A stretch of DNA of 64,000 nucleotides from an uncultured Lachnospiraceae bacterium. Its GTDB lineage: Bacteria; Bacillota; Clostridia; Lachnospirales; Lachnospiraceae. Below the pieces are notes generated by a model. It saw only the letters and a list, made by a program, of their open reading frames with translations, did no database searches and had not been told where the DNA came from. The stretch lies in assembly GCA_900317585.1 (NCBI GenBank), contig ONHG01000002.1, forward strand, positions 50,090 through 114,089, in the 5' to 3' direction. The position numbers were made by a program, and so were the translations under genes. Shown one piece after another: positions 18,827 through 28,641 of the stretch. Numbering within the stretch: the first letter of the stretch is position 1; each line of letters opens with the position of its first letter.

Positions 18827-20122
18827 ATGAGCAATGAGTTATTAGAAGCGTTAAATATATTAGAGCAGGAGAAAAATATTAGTAAAGAAACTTTACTTGA
18901 GGCAATTGAGAACTCTCTTGTGACTGCCTGCAAGAACCATTTTGGTAAATCAGACAATGTAAAGGTAGAAATCGATCCTGAGACATGTGCTTTCTCATGC
19001 TACCAGGAGAAGACAGTTGTGGATGCAGTTGAGGATCCGGTGGAGGAGATTTCATTAGCAGATGCCCACAAGGTAAACGGCAACTATCAGCTTGGGGATA
19101 TCGTGAGAGTTGAGGTGAAGTCAAAGGAATTCGGACGTATCGCTACACAGAACGCAAAGAATGTTATCCTTCAGAAAATCCGTGAGGAGGAGAGAAAGGT
19201 AATATTTGACGAGTACAACAGCAAGGAAAAGGATGTTGTGACAGGTGTTGTTCAAAGATACATCGGAAAGAATGTCAGCATCAATTTAGGCAAGGCAGAT
19301 GCACTTCTGACTGAGAGTGAGCAGATAAAGGGCGAGGTATTCAAGCCTACAGAGCGTATCAAGGTATATATCCTTGAGGTTAAGTCCACATCAAAGGGAC
19401 CAAAGATTCTTGTTTCAAGAACACATCCTGAGCTTGTGAAGAGACTTTTCGAGTCAGAGGTTACAGAGGTTAAAGAGGGCATAGTTGAGATAAAGGCTAT
19501 ATCCCGTGAGGCCGGAAGCAGAACAAAGATTGCCGTATGGTCAAATGATCCAAATGTAGACCCTGTAGGAGCATGTGTAGGTATGAATGGTGCCAGAGTC
19601 AATGCTATCGTAAATGAGCTCCGCGGTGAGAAAATCGATATCATCACATGGGATGAGAATCCTGCAATACTTATCCAGAATGCACTTAGCCCTGCAAAGG
19701 TTATCTCGGTTATAGCAGATGCAGATGAGAAATCAGCAAAGGTTGTTGTTCCGGATTATCAGCTTTCACTTGCAATCGGTAAGGAAGGACAGAATGCAAG
19801 ACTTGCAGCAAGACTTACAGGCTTCAAGATTGATATCAAGAGCGAGACACAGGCCAGAGAGTCAGGAGATTTCATGGATTATGAGAATGACTATGAAGAG
19901 GATGACTATGAAGAGGATGATTATGATGACGATTATGATTATTCAGATGATGAGCTTGCTGAGAACGAGAGATTAGCTGATACAGAACAGGCAGAGGCTT
20001 TTGATACAGGGGCTGACGAGAACGAAGCAGCAGGTACAGAAAATGATGCGCCAGCTTTAGAAGCAGATGCTTCTGATATTGATGAGACAGATGATGCGGC
20101 AGATAGTGGTGATGAGCAGTAA
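18827..20122 (+). CDS. nusA: transcription termination/antitermination protein NusA
   Basis: 431 residues. N-terminal RNA polymerase binding domain, S1 domain (GVVQRYIGKNVSINLGKAD), and two KH domains with DPVGACVGMNGARVNAIVNEL and LAIGKEGQNARLAARLTG. From about residue 345 comes an 80-residue acidic tail of Asp, Glu and Tyr repeats, which replaces the AR repeats of E. coli NusA and is a Clostridia-type extension. GGAGG stands 9 bases upstream. The stop codon overlaps the rnpM start by one base. Confidence 0.96.
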   Translation: MSNELLEALNILEQEKNISKETLLEAIENSLVTACKNHFGKSDNVKVEIDPETCAFSCYQEKTVVDAVEDPVEEISLADAHKVNGNYQLGDIVRVEVKSKEFGRIATQNAKNVILQKIREEERKVIFDEYNSKEKDVVTGVVQRYIGKNVSINLGKADALLTESEQIKGEVFKPTERIKVYILEVKSTSKGPKILVSRTHPELVKRLFESEVTEVKEGIVEIKAISREAGSRTKIAVWSNDPNVDPVGACVGMNGARVNAIVNELRGEKIDIITWDENPAILIQNALSPAKVISVIADADEKSAKVVVPDYQLSLAIGKEGQNARLAARLTGFKIDIKSETQARESGDFMDYENDYEEDDYEEDDYDDDYDYSDDELAENERLADTEQAEAFDTGADENEAAGTENDAPALEADASDIDETDDAADSGDEQ

Positions 20123-20394
20123 TGGCAAATAAAAAGATTCCAATGCGCAAATGCGTAGGGTGTCAGGAGATGAAGGAAAAGAAGTCACTTATCCGCGTGG
20201 TAAAGACTGCGGAGGGAGACATCATTCTTGATGACACAGGCAAGAAAAACGGCAGGGGTGCTTATATATGCAAGAGCATTGAGTGCTTTAAAAAGGCTAA
20301 AAAGACAAAGGCACTTGAGCGTTCCCTTGGTGTTAGTGTATCAGAACAGGTATATGAGGAGCTTGAAAAGGAGATGAACCAAATTGACAGATAG
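20122..20394 (+). CDS. rnpM: YlxR/RnpM family RNA-binding protein
   Basis: 90 residues. Contains PMRKCVGCQEMKEKKSLIRVV and KNGRGAYICKSIECFKKA, the YlxR fold. Known members bind nucleic acid, and a role as an RNase P modulator (RnpM) has been proposed in Bacillus. The ATG overlaps the TAA of nusA (TAATG), and its last 11 bases overlap the next gene, so the set is translationally coupled. Confidence 0.93.
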   Translation: MANKKIPMRKCVGCQEMKEKKSLIRVVKTAEGDIILDDTGKKNGRGAYICKSIECFKKAKKTKALERSLGVSVSEQVYEELEKEMNQIDR

Positions 20395-20698
20395 AGTACT
20401 TTCTATGCTGGGATTAGCAGCAAAGTCAGGCAATGTGGTTAGCGGAGAGTTTTCTACAGAGAAAGCTGTAAAGACGGGAAAGGCATTTTTAGTGATAGTT
20501 GCAGATGATTCATCGGACAACACAAAGAAGCATTTTTCGGATATGACTGCTTTCTATGAGGTTCCGATTTATTTTTATAGTGACAAGGTGGGGTTAGGGA
20601 ATGCGATAGGCAAAGAGTTTCGCGCTTCCCTTGCAGTTACGGATGAAAACCTTGCAAATGCAGTGATAAAAAAGCTGCAGTCGAATAAAACTGAATAG
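20384..20698 (+). CDS. L7Ae-like ribosomal protein family (YlxQ)
   Basis: 104 residues, begins TTG, with [29 protein letters not shown] (read as two motifs) and the [17 protein letters not shown] strand, as in the YlxQ branch of the L7Ae/L30e kink-turn binding fold. Position between rnpM and infB is conserved in Firmicutes. Start overlaps rnpM by 11 bases; AAAAGGAG at about 20368-20375 is 8 bases upstream. Confidence 0.9.
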   Translation: MTDRVLSMLGLAAKSGNVVSGEFSTEKAVKTGKAFLVIVADDSSDNTKKHFSDMTAFYEVPIYFYSDKVGLGNAIGKEFRASLAVTDENLANAVIKKLQSNKTE

Positions 20699-20715
20699 TG
20701 GAGGAAAATAGATAT

Positions 20716-23448
20716 ATGGCAAAAATGAGAGTTCATGAACTTGCAAAAGAATTAAATATAAAGTCACAGGACGTCATAGATACATTAAACGGCACACAGT
20801 TTGCTGTCAAGAATGTGCAGAGCGGTCTTGAGGACGAGGCACAGAAAATTGTGCGAAAGAAGTACACAAAGGCAGAAGAAAAGAAAGAGACAGATAAGAA
20901 GGAAGAGCCTAAAAAGGATGATGCAAAGGCGGCAGACAGACCAAAGAAGAAGGCCAGCATCACTACTGTTTTCAATGCTCAGTATAGCAAACAGGGCAGG
21001 AAAACAAATGGCGGAAACGGCAATGGAAAGGGTACAAATGGTGGTTCAGAGCGCAGAAATGGCAATGGCAGACGCGATAATCAGTCATCACGTCCAGAGC
21101 AGCACAGCATTATTAAGCCAAGACCGGTCGGAGAGAGAGCTATGCGCCCTATAAGTGAGCGTACAGCAGATCCGTATGCCGATATGAAGCCTGCCAATTC
21201 ACGTCCGGCACGTCCGGCTGACGCAGACAGAAGAGGCGACAGACGTCAGGATAATGTTGACAGAATCAACAACAGAAATACTGACAGAAATACCGACAGA
21301 AGCAGAAATACGGACAGAAACAGCGATAGAAGACCAAACAATCGCGACAATAACCTCGATAACAACAGAGATAATAACAGAGGTTTCAGAAATGACTCCA
21401 GACGTCCTGCTGAGGGTGGCAGAAGCTTTGACAGAAATAACGATAGAACAGGCGGCAGAGGTGATGACAGAAACCGTTTCAGAAAAGAAACAGTTACGGT
21501 TGCAGCTCCTGATGATGTAAGAGGCAAGGAGAGCAGAGACAGAGGCAACGACAGAAAGAATAAGCACAATCACAATCAGAGTCAGAAGCAGGATAAGCTC
21601 GGAAAGAAGCAGGAGAATTACATCAATCTCGAGAAGCACGGCGGCAAGAAAAAGCCACAGCAGCCTAAGGCACAGCCAAAAGAGGATGAGAACGAGATTA
21701 AGACAATTTCTCTTCCGGAGAAGATTACAATCAGAGATTTAGCTGACAAGATGAAGGTTCAGCCTTCTGCCATAGTAAAGAAGCTTTTCATGAAGGGCGA
21801 GATGGTAACAGTTAACTCTGAAGTTGATTTTGCAGCCGCAGAGGAGATTGCGTTAGAGTTTAATTTCATCTGTGAGGAAGAGGAGAAGGTCGATGTGATT
21901 GCAGAGCTTCTCAAGGAGGATGAAGAGGATGAGAGCAAGATGGTTCCTCGTCCACCTGTAGTCTGTGTAATGGGTCACGTAGATCATGGTAAGACATCAC
22001 TGCTTGATGCCATCAGACAGACACGTGTTACAGACCGTGAGGCAGGTGGTATCACACAGCACATTGGTGCATCTGTTGTATCAATTAATGACCAGAACAT
22101 CACATTCCTTGATACACCGGGACATGAGGCATTTACAGCAATGCGTATGCGTGGTGCAAACTCTACTGATATCGCAATCCTTGTTGTTGCCGCAGATGAT
22201 GGTGTAATGCCACAGACTGTTGAGGCTATCAACCATGCAAAGGCAGCCGGTGTAGAGATTATCGTTGCTGTCAACAAGATAGATAAGCCAAGTGCCAATA
22301 TCGACAAGGTTAAGCAGGAGCTTTCAGAGTATGAGCTTATCCCGGAGGATTGGGGTGGAAGCACAATATTCTGTCCTGTATCTGCACATACTAAGGAGGG
22401 TATCGACAATCTCCTTGAGATGATTCTTCTCACAGCAGAGGTGCTTGAGCTCAAGGCTAATCCGGACAGAAATGCAAGAGGTCTCGTAATAGAGGCACAG
22501 CTTGACAAGGGCCGTGGTGCGGTTGCCACAGTGCTTGTACAAAAAGGAACACTCCATGTCGGAGATCCTATCGCATGCGGAAGCAGCTATGGTAAGGTAA
22601 GAGCCATGATTGATGACAAGGGCCGCAGAGTAAAGGAGGCTAAGCCTTCTACGCCTGTAGAGATACTTGGACTTAACAGTGTGCCATCAGCAGGTGAGAC
22701 ATTTGTGGCATGTGATTCAGAGAAGGAGGCAAAGGCATTCTCTGACACATATATTTCAGAGGAAAAGAATAAGCTTATTGAGGATACAAAGGCAAAGATG
22801 TCACTTGATGATCTGTTCTCACAGATTCAGTCCGGCAATATGAAGGAGCTTGATATCATCGTAAAGGCAGATGTACAGGGTTCAGTTGAAGCTGTTAAGC
22901 AGAGTCTTGTCAAGCTTTCAAATGAGGAGGTTGTGGTCAAGGTCATCCATGGCGGCGTTGGAGCCATCAACGAGTCAGATGTTATCCTTGCATCAGCATC
23001 AAATGCAATCATCATTGGCTTTAACGTCAGACCGGATCCTGTTGCCAAGACTACAGCAGACCGTGAAGGCGTAGATATCAGACTTTACAAGGTCATCTAC
23101 AATGCAATCGAGGATGTATCTGCTGCCATGAAGGGTATGCTTGATCCTGTATTTGAGGAGAAGGTTATCGGACATGCGGAAATCAGACAGATTTTCAAGG
23201 CTTCAGGCGTTGGAAACATTGCAGGTTCATATGTGCTTGACGGATTTATGGAGAGAGGCTGCCGTGTCAGAATTAGCAGAGAGGGTGAGCAGATATTCGA
23301 GGGAGACCTTGCTTCACTCAAGAGATTCAAGGATGATGTCAAGGAAGTCAAGACAGGCTACGAGTGTGGTCTTGTATTTGACGGATTTAATGATATTCAG
23401 GAATTAGATATTGTAGAAGCCTACAAGATGGTAGAGGTTCCAAGATAA
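20716..23448 (+). CDS. infB: translation initiation factor IF-2
   Basis: 910 residues, GTPase that places fMet-tRNA on the 30S subunit. N-terminal IF2_N helix ([21 protein letters not shown]), then a 250-residue Arg/Asn/Asp/Gly-rich linker (about 90-345), a second IF2_N, and the G domain with [12 protein letters not shown] near residue 420, DTPGHEAF, and NKIDKPSAN. The C-terminal domains follow to [10 protein letters not shown]. The ATG at 20716 gives the family start; GGAGGAAAA lies 8 bases upstream; a GTG at 20698 overlaps the previous stop and is less likely. Confidence 0.96.
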   Translation: MAKMRVHELAKELNIKSQDVIDTLNGTQFAVKNVQSGLEDEAQKIVRKKYTKAEEKKETDKKEEPKKDDAKAADRPKKKASITTVFNAQYSKQGRKTNGGNGNGKGTNGGSERRNGNGRRDNQSSRPEQHSIIKPRPVGERAMRPISERTADPYADMKPANSRPARPADADRRGDRRQDNVDRINNRNTDRNTDRSRNTDRNSDRRPNNRDNNLDNNRDNNRGFRNDSRRPAEGGRSFDRNNDRTGGRGDDRNRFRKETVTVAAPDDVRGKESRDRGNDRKNKHNHNQSQKQDKLGKKQENYINLEKHGGKKKPQQPKAQPKEDENEIKTISLPEKITIRDLADKMKVQPSAIVKKLFMKGEMVTVNSEVDFAAAEEIALEFNFICEEEEKVDVIAELLKEDEEDESKMVPRPPVVCVMGHVDHGKTSLLDAIRQTRVTDREAGGITQHIGASVVSINDQNITFLDTPGHEAFTAMRMRGANSTDIAILVVAADDGVMPQTVEAINHAKAAGVEIIVAVNKIDKPSANIDKVKQELSEYELIPEDWGGSTIFCPVSAHTKEGIDNLLEMILLTAEVLELKANPDRNARGLVIEAQLDKGRGAVATVLVQKGTLHVGDPIACGSSYGKVRAMIDDKGRRVKEAKPSTPVEILGLNSVPSAGETFVACDSEKEAKAFSDTYISEEKNKLIEDTKAKMSLDDLFSQIQSGNMKELDIIVKADVQGSVEAVKQSLVKLSNEEVVVKVIHGGVGAINESDVILASASNAIIIGFNVRPDPVAKTTADREGVDIRLYKVIYNAIEDVSAAMKGMLDPVFEEKVIGHAEIRQIFKASGVGNIAGSYVLDGFMERGCRVRISREGEQIFEGDLASLKRFKDDVKEVKTGYECGLVFDGFNDIQELDIVEAYKMVEVPR

Positions 23449-23474
23449 TCATATATTTGTTATCATGAATTAAT

Positions 23475-23494
23475 GTAACTATTCGGATAGTTAC
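23475..23494. repeat. GTAACTAT-TCGG-ATAGTTAC hairpin upstream of rbfA
   Basis: Eight-base perfect arms around TCGG. Related half sites occur at 12945-12954 and 18282-18292, each in a gene-start region. No T-run follows, so it is not a normal terminator; role unknown. Confidence 0.5.
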
Positions 23495-23523
23495 GGTTTA
23501 ATATAAAAAGAAAGCGGGATTAT

Positions 23524-23889
23524 ATGAGAAAGAACAGCATAAAAAATATTCGTATCAACGAAGAGGTGATGCGTGAACTGTCAAATATCATACGCGGTGA
23601 GATAAAGGATCCGCGTATCAATCCCATGACAAGTGTTGTTGCTGTCGAGGTGGCACCTGATTTAAAGACAGCAAAGGCTTATATCAGTGTGCTTGGTGAC
23701 AAGAAATCACAGGCTGATACACTTGCAGGACTTAAGTCAGCGGAGGGATATATACGCAGAACTCTCGCAAAGAACATCAATTTAAGAAATACACCTGCCA
23801 TTACATTTATCATAGACCAGTCTATAGAGTATGGTGTTGAGATGTCTAAAAAGATTGATGAAGTAACAAAAAATCTCAAAGAGGATTAA
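23524..23889 (+). CDS. rbfA: 30S ribosome-binding factor RbfA
   Basis: 121 residues, KH-fold assembly factor for the 16S 5' helix. Motifs: RINEEVMRELSNIIRGEIKDPR, VEVAPDLKTAKAYISVLG and the C-terminal ITFIIDQSIEYGVEMSKKID. It follows infB by 75 bases that hold a hairpin and AAGCGGG. nrnA follows at once. Confidence 0.95.
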   Translation: MRKNSIKNIRINEEVMRELSNIIRGEIKDPRINPMTSVVAVEVAPDLKTAKAYISVLGDKKSQADTLAGLKSAEGYIRRTLAKNINLRNTPAITFIIDQSIEYGVEMSKKIDEVTKNLKED

Positions 23890-23904
23890 TAAAGAGGATT
23901 GATT

Positions 23905-24852
23905 ATGACAGAGATTGATTCTATTTTAAAGGATGCACAGTCAGTTGTTGTTTCCGGTCATGTGAGACCGGACGGTGACTGTGTCGGTTCAACACTTGCG
24001 GTATACAACTACATAAAGGATTATTATCCTGATATAAAGGCAAGGCTTTATTTAGAGCCAAGCCCGAACATCTTTAAGTTTATGCAAAGAGCAGATGAGA
24101 TTGACAGCAGCTATGCAGATGATACCGTATATGATCTGTTCATAGCATGTGATTGTAGTGACATAGGCAGACTGGGAAGTGCAGCTAAGTATTTTGAGTC
24201 TGCAAGAAGGACACTTTGCATAGATCATCACGTCACTAACGGAGCTTTTGCAGACGCAAATTACATCTTTCCGGATGCGAGCTCAACCTGTGAGCTTGTG
24301 TTTGAACTTCTGCCGAAGGAGCGCATCACAATACAGATAGCAGAGTGTATTTACACAGGCATGGTGCATGATACAGGTGTGTTCCAGTATTCATGCACTT
24401 CAAAAAAGACTATGGATATAGCAGGCTCCCTTATGGAGATGGGTATTGATTATTCAAGAATAATCGATGATACATTTTATACAAAGACATTTGCCCAGAA
24501 CAAGATTATGGGGCAGGCACTTTTGAATGCTGCTTTGTATCTGAATGGTGATGTTATATTGTCTGCAGTATCGCGAGCTGAGATGGAGAAGTACGATGTG
24601 CTTCCAAAGCATCTCGACGGTATTGTAAACCAGCTTCGTGTGACAAAGGATATAAAGGTTGCTGTATTTCTCTACGAAAATGAGGATGGCACCTACAAGG
24701 GCAGTCTGCGCGTAAACGGTGATTATGATGTGGCAAAGGTTGCGTCGGTATTTGGCGGTGGAGGACATGTAAAGGCCGCTGGATTTACGATTGACGGACC
24801 GCTTGAGGTGGCAACAGAGCGCATACTTACGGCAATTAAGGACAATATTTAG
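23905..24852 (+). CDS. nrnA: bifunctional oligoribonuclease/PAP phosphatase (DHH family)
   Basis: 315 residues. DHH motifs in order: SGHVRPDGDCVGSTLA, FIACDCSDIGRLG, TLCIDHHVTNGAFAD and GMVHDTGVFQYS; the DHHA1 tail ends in FGGGGHVKAAGFTIDG. NrnA degrades very short RNAs and the sulfur-assimilation by-product pAp. AAAGAGG stands 7 bases before the ATG at 23905; a TTG at 23899 is also in frame but weaker. Lies between rbfA and truB as in many Firmicutes. Confidence 0.93.
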   Translation: MTEIDSILKDAQSVVVSGHVRPDGDCVGSTLAVYNYIKDYYPDIKARLYLEPSPNIFKFMQRADEIDSSYADDTVYDLFIACDCSDIGRLGSAAKYFESARRTLCIDHHVTNGAFADANYIFPDASSTCELVFELLPKERITIQIAECIYTGMVHDTGVFQYSCTSKKTMDIAGSLMEMGIDYSRIIDDTFYTKTFAQNKIMGQALLNAALYLNGDVILSAVSRAEMEKYDVLPKHLDGIVNQLRVTKDIKVAVFLYENEDGTYKGSLRVNGDYDVAKVASVFGGGGHVKAAGFTIDGPLEVATERILTAIKDNI

Positions 24853-24870
24853 GGAGAGATTCTTGGGCAG

Positions 24871-25770
24871 ATGGTTAACGGAATAATCAATGTATACAAG
24901 GAAAAGGGCTATACAAGCTTTGACGTTGTGGCAAAGCTTAGAGGCATATTCCACCAGAAAAAGATTGGTCATACAGGTACACTTGATCCGGATGCACAGG
25001 GTGTTCTTCCTGTATGCCTTGGGAAGGCAACCAGAGTGTGTGACCTTTTGACCGACAAGGACAAGGTCTATAAAACTGTGCTGCTTTTGGGACAGGAGAC
25101 AGATACACAGGATATTACAGGGCAGGTCTTAAATCAGGCTAAGGTCAATGTGACTGAGCAGGCGGTGTATGATGTAATATCACAGTTTGTTGGCAGGCAA
25201 AAGCAGGTGCCGCCTATGTACTCGGCTTTAAAGGTCAATGGGAAAAAGCTCTATGAGCTTGCAAGAGAGGGCAAGGTAATAGAGAGAAAAGCCAGGGATA
25301 TTGAGGTGTTTGGCATCAATGTTGAAAGCATTGATTTGCCGGAGGTTACGATGACGGTGCACTGTTCAAAGGGCACATATATCAGGACACTGTGCAATGA
25401 CATCGGAGAGAGACTGGGCTGCCATGGCTGCATGAAGTCACTGCTTAGAGTAAGGGTGGCAGGCTTTGATTTAGAGCATGCACTTACACTTTCGCAGATT
25501 CAGTCGAAGGTGGATGAAGGCAGCTTTGATATGGTACTGCCTGTTGATGGAGTGTTTGAAAATCTGCCGGCAGTGCATACTGTGGCAGAGGCTGATAAGC
25601 TTGTCAGAAATGGAAATAAGCTTCCGGCAGTACTTACGGATTATTTAAAACACGGTGCTGACTCTGATATAAGATACAGAGTATACAATCATGAGGGCAT
25701 ATTTGTCGGTGTGTATTCGTATCTTGATGAGACAGGTGAATTTAAGCCGGTAAAGATTTTTATGGAATAG
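24871..25770 (+). CDS. truB: tRNA pseudouridine(55) synthase TruB
   Basis: 299 residues. Catalytic Asp is D39 in KIGHTGTLDPDAQGVLPV; next VPPMYSALKVNGKKLYELAR and CSKGTYIRTLCNDIGERL. It makes pseudouridine 55 in the T loop of tRNAs. The gene begins 18 bases after nrnA with AGGGAGAG in between, and ribF follows 17 bases later. Confidence 0.96.
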   Translation: MVNGIINVYKEKGYTSFDVVAKLRGIFHQKKIGHTGTLDPDAQGVLPVCLGKATRVCDLLTDKDKVYKTVLLLGQETDTQDITGQVLNQAKVNVTEQAVYDVISQFVGRQKQVPPMYSALKVNGKKLYELAREGKVIERKARDIEVFGINVESIDLPEVTMTVHCSKGTYIRTLCNDIGERLGCHGCMKSLLRVRVAGFDLEHALTLSQIQSKVDEGSFDMVLPVDGVFENLPAVHTVAEADKLVRNGNKLPAVLTDYLKHGADSDIRYRVYNHEGIFVGVYSYLDETGEFKPVKIFME

Positions 25771-25787
25771 AATAGTATACAGATATT

Positions 25788-26717
25788 ATGGAATATATAA
25801 GCAAAACTCTGGATTTTCATGTCGAGGAGCCTTCTGTCATCTCGTTTGGAAAGTTTGACGGGCTTCACAGAGGACATGAATTTCTGATGGAAAAGCAAAT
25901 TGAACAGAGCAATCTGCATGGCTACAAGCGAATCATATTTACGTTTGACATTCCTCCCAAATCGGAGGTGCTTGGCGTTGAGTCAAAGGTTATAATCACA
26001 AACGATGAAAAAGAGTATGTGTTTGAAAAATCAGGTATTGACTATCTGATAGAGTGTCCGTTTGTGCCACAGGTGATGACAATGGAGGCGGATGCGTTTG
26101 TCAGATGGATAGTTAAAAGTCTTAATGTCAAGTGTATCATTGTCGGAGATGATTTCCGTTTCGGGCACAACAGGGCAGGTGACCACAGGCTGCTTTCTGC
26201 GATGGCAGGAGAGCTTGGATACGAGCTTATTGTGGTGGACAAAATAAAGGATGGAGACAGGGATATAAGCAGTACGTATATCCGTGAGGAGATTGCGGCT
26301 GGACATATTAAAAAGGCGAATGAACTGCTGGGTTATCCATTTTTTATAAAAGGAAGGGTAGTGCATGGCAGAGCGTTAGGCAGGACTATTGGTATTCCGA
26401 CAGTCAATCTTTCAGTGCCGCACGATAAGCTGCTTCCGCCAAAGGGAGTGTATATGTCGAGGGTTCTTGTCAGGGACAACTGGTACCTTGGTGTGACCAA
26501 TATAGGCTGTAAGCCTACTATAGAGGGAAAAAATCCAATTGGTGCAGAGACATATATCATAGATTTTGGGCAGGATGTTTATGGGCAGGATATTATGGTA
26601 GAGCTTCATAAGTTTGTAAGACCTGAGATGAAGTTTGATTCAATAGAAGCGTTAAAGAGCCAGATGAGCGCAGATATCAATTTTACAATCAATTATGCAG
26701 GCAGTCACACATTTTAG
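25788..26717 (+). CDS. ribF: bifunctional riboflavin kinase / FAD synthetase
   Basis: 309 residues making FMN and FAD from riboflavin. N-terminal nucleotidyltransferase with SFGKFDGLHRGHEFL, VGDDFRFGHNRAGD and ISSTYIREEIAAG; C-terminal kinase with GRVVHGRALGRTIGIPTVNL and KGVYMSRVLV. It ends the rbfA-nrnA-truB-ribF run; the stop codon is within the loop of a terminator. Its products supply the many flavoproteins in this window, including the Rnf complex. Confidence 0.95.
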   Translation: MEYISKTLDFHVEEPSVISFGKFDGLHRGHEFLMEKQIEQSNLHGYKRIIFTFDIPPKSEVLGVESKVIITNDEKEYVFEKSGIDYLIECPFVPQVMTMEADAFVRWIVKSLNVKCIIVGDDFRFGHNRAGDHRLLSAMAGELGYELIVVDKIKDGDRDISSTYIREEIAAGHIKKANELLGYPFFIKGRVVHGRALGRTIGIPTVNLSVPHDKLLPPKGVYMSRVLVRDNWYLGVTNIGCKPTIEGKNPIGAETYIIDFGQDVYGQDIMVELHKFVRPEMKFDSIEALKSQMSADINFTINYAGSHTF

Positions 26718-26731
26718 TGTGACTGTTTTTT
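26702..26731 (+). terminator. terminator overlapping the ribF stop
   Basis: AGTCACAC (26703-26710) pairs with GTGTGACT (26717-26724), followed by GTTTTTT; the ribF TAG is at the edge of the loop. Confidence 0.85.
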
Positions 26732-26859
26732 GCTAAATAGCCCAAAATAACGAAAAAATGACAGATATTACAGAATTATTACAAAGAAATATTGACATTT
26801 TAACAATTTATGATATACTCGTAATCGTGGGATTATAGATAGCATGAATCGGAGGCTAT

Positions 26860-28059
26860 ATGAAAAACAAGTTAAAATTAGGACAGGCAGCAGGCGTTGT
26901 AGCGTTTGCTATTATTATAGGAGCGGTATCTATGAGCTCAAGCAGCACGGTGGATGCCAGGACAACAACGGCAGAGGCAAATAAAAACAGATCAGTGAAT
27001 GCGGGGGTTGCACTTAATCTGACAGAGGCGGCAGATGCCACAGAGCTTCTCACAGCAGGGGTTACATCGGCTCTTACTTATTATGGAGCTGACGTATCGG
27101 TAGCGCAAAACGACAGCAATGTTGTTACTGCATCTGCTCAGGGTGCACAGGTTGGCGATACTGCACAGGAGACAGAACAGGCAAATGAGGCACCCCAGAC
27201 ACCGACAGTCGCACAGACCTGTGGTTACACTAATCTTGGTATGTCAGTTATCAGCAGCGGAAACTTAAATATCAGACAGGAGGCTTCGACAGACAGTGAA
27301 GTGGTAGGTATCCTTACCAATCACAATGCCTGTGAGCTTCTTGAGGATGCCGGAGACTGGTATAAGGTTACATCAGGCAAAGTGACAGGATATGTAAGCA
27401 AGCAGTATCTTGTGACAGGAGATGAGGCAGAGTCTATTGCAGAACAGGAGATTAAAACTGTTGCCACTGTAAATACTGAAACACTGAATGTACGTGCAGA
27501 GAAGTCAACAGAGGCTGCGGTGCTTTCACAGGTTGGAAATTCAGAGGCATTCACAGTCAATTCTGTTGCTGACGGCTGGGTTGAGATAAGTGTGGATGAT
27601 TCTGTCGGATATATATCACAGGATTATGTGACACTGGCACAGGCACTTCCTACTGCAAAGACAATTGAGCAGGTGAAGTATGGTGACGGTGTATCAGATG
27701 TAAGGGCATCGGTTGTATCATATGCATTACAGTTTGTCGGAAACAGATATGTGTGGGGAGGTACAAGCCTTGAGAATGGTGTTGACTGCTCAGGTTTTAC
27801 AATGAGAATACTTGGAAAGTATGGAGTTTCGTTACCACATTCATCAAAAGCACAGCCTTCATATGGCACAAAAATCAGCGCATCTGATGCAAAGCCGGGA
27901 GATTTATTCTTCTACGGAAGTGGAAGCAGCATCTCACATGTTGCAATTTATATCGGAAACGGACAGATTGTCCATGCCAGCAACAAGCGAGACGGAATCA
28001 AGGTTTCAAATGCATTTTACAGAAGTCCGATTTGTGTTGCAAGATATTTGCCGGATTAA
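26860..28059 (+). CDS. secreted SH3 / NlpC-P60 cell-wall endopeptidase
   Basis: 399 residues. Signal peptide or anchor at residues 1-33 (AAGVVAFAIIIGAVSM). Two bacterial SH3 domains (around 130-190 with SSGNLNIRQEASTDSEVVG, and 205-265 with TLNVRAEKSTEAAVLSQVG), then an NlpC/P60 domain with catalytic C310 in NGVDCSGFT, H360 in SHVAIYIGNG and H372 in IVHASN. Members cut gamma-D-Glu-diamino acid bonds in peptidoglycan. It has its own promoter region and no operon partners. GGAGG lies 6 to 7 bases upstream of the ATG. Confidence 0.93.
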   Translation: MKNKLKLGQAAGVVAFAIIIGAVSMSSSSTVDARTTTAEANKNRSVNAGVALNLTEAADATELLTAGVTSALTYYGADVSVAQNDSNVVTASAQGAQVGDTAQETEQANEAPQTPTVAQTCGYTNLGMSVISSGNLNIRQEASTDSEVVGILTNHNACELLEDAGDWYKVTSGKVTGYVSKQYLVTGDEAESIAEQEIKTVATVNTETLNVRAEKSTEAAVLSQVGNSEAFTVNSVADGWVEISVDDSVGYISQDYVTLAQALPTAKTIEQVKYGDGVSDVRASVVSYALQFVGNRYVWGGTSLENGVDCSGFTMRILGKYGVSLPHSSKAQPSYGTKISASDAKPGDLFFYGSGSSISHVAIYIGNGQIVHASNKRDGIKVSNAFYRSPICVARYLPD

Positions 28060-28070
28060 TAAAAAAGTTG

Positions 28071-28099
28071 TTTACAACAAATGCTTACTATGCTATACT
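28071..28099 (+). promoter_or_regulatory. promoter of rpsO and its leader
   Basis: TTTACA (28071-28076), a 17-base spacer and TATACT (28094-28099). About 95 bases of leader follow with TTCGG/CCGA pairing near 28122-28152, possibly an S15 autoregulatory structure; no family could be assigned. Confidence 0.65.
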
Positions 28100-28201
28100 A
28101 CATAGGTATGGTTTTGCCCATGTTCGGTAGTTGGATACTCCGACCTATTGCTGAGCATCATACATGTATCAGGGCGCATTATAATATAAGGAGGATCAAC
28201 A

Positions 28202-28468
28202 ATGATCGCAAAGGAAAAGAAACAGGCTATTATCGCAGAGTACGGTAGAACACCAAATGACACAGGTTCACCAGAGGTTCAGATTGCAATTCTTTCAGCA
28301 AGAATCGCAGAGTTAACTGAGCATTTCAAGCAGAACCCAAAGGATCATCACTCAAGAAGAGGAATGTTAAAGATGATCGGTCAGAGACGTAGATTACTTG
28401 CATACCTTAAGGAGATTGATATCGAGAGATATCGTTCACTTATCGAGCGTTTAGGACTCAGAAAATAG
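28202..28468 (+). CDS. rpsO: 30S ribosomal protein S15
   Basis: 88 residues. [41 protein letters not shown] and [22 protein letters not shown] are diagnostic of uS15, an early 16S binder. AAGGAGG is 7 bases upstream. It has its own promoter and terminator, with pnp following as is common. Confidence 0.98.
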   Translation: MIAKEKKQAIIAEYGRTPNDTGSPEVQIAILSARIAELTEHFKQNPKDHHSRRGMLKMIGQRRRLLAYLKEIDIERYRSLIERLGLRK

Positions 28469-28478
28469 TATTTTCTTT

Positions 28479-28520
28479 AGAGCGGAGTAATTATTATTCC
28501 GCTCTATTATTGTTTTTATT
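28479..28520 (+). terminator. terminator between rpsO and pnp
   Basis: AGAGCGGA (28479-28486) pairs with TCCGCTCT (28498-28505), then a T-rich tract. It may be partial, allowing read-through into pnp. Confidence 0.7.
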
Positions 28521-28641
28521 ATTGTTTTTTGAAAAGCAGAAGTAAGCCGAGACCACTAAAGAGTGCATGAGCGTACATGTATTGTTTAGTAGTTTCGGAA
28601 GAGGAATACACTTCTGCAAAAGAATTTTAAGGAGAATTAAT

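Noticed and set aside
21240-21580. Low-complexity repeated AGAAAT/GACAGA units in infB as a possible CRISPR or VNTR
   Set aside because: They are codons of an Arg/Asn/Asp-rich protein linker, in frame and irregular, with no spacer-repeat order. No CRISPR array was seen anywhere in the window.
21199-21639. 146-codon minus frame and others across the infB linker
   Set aside because: They arise from the repetitive Arg/Asn/Asp codons of the IF-2 linker read in other frames.
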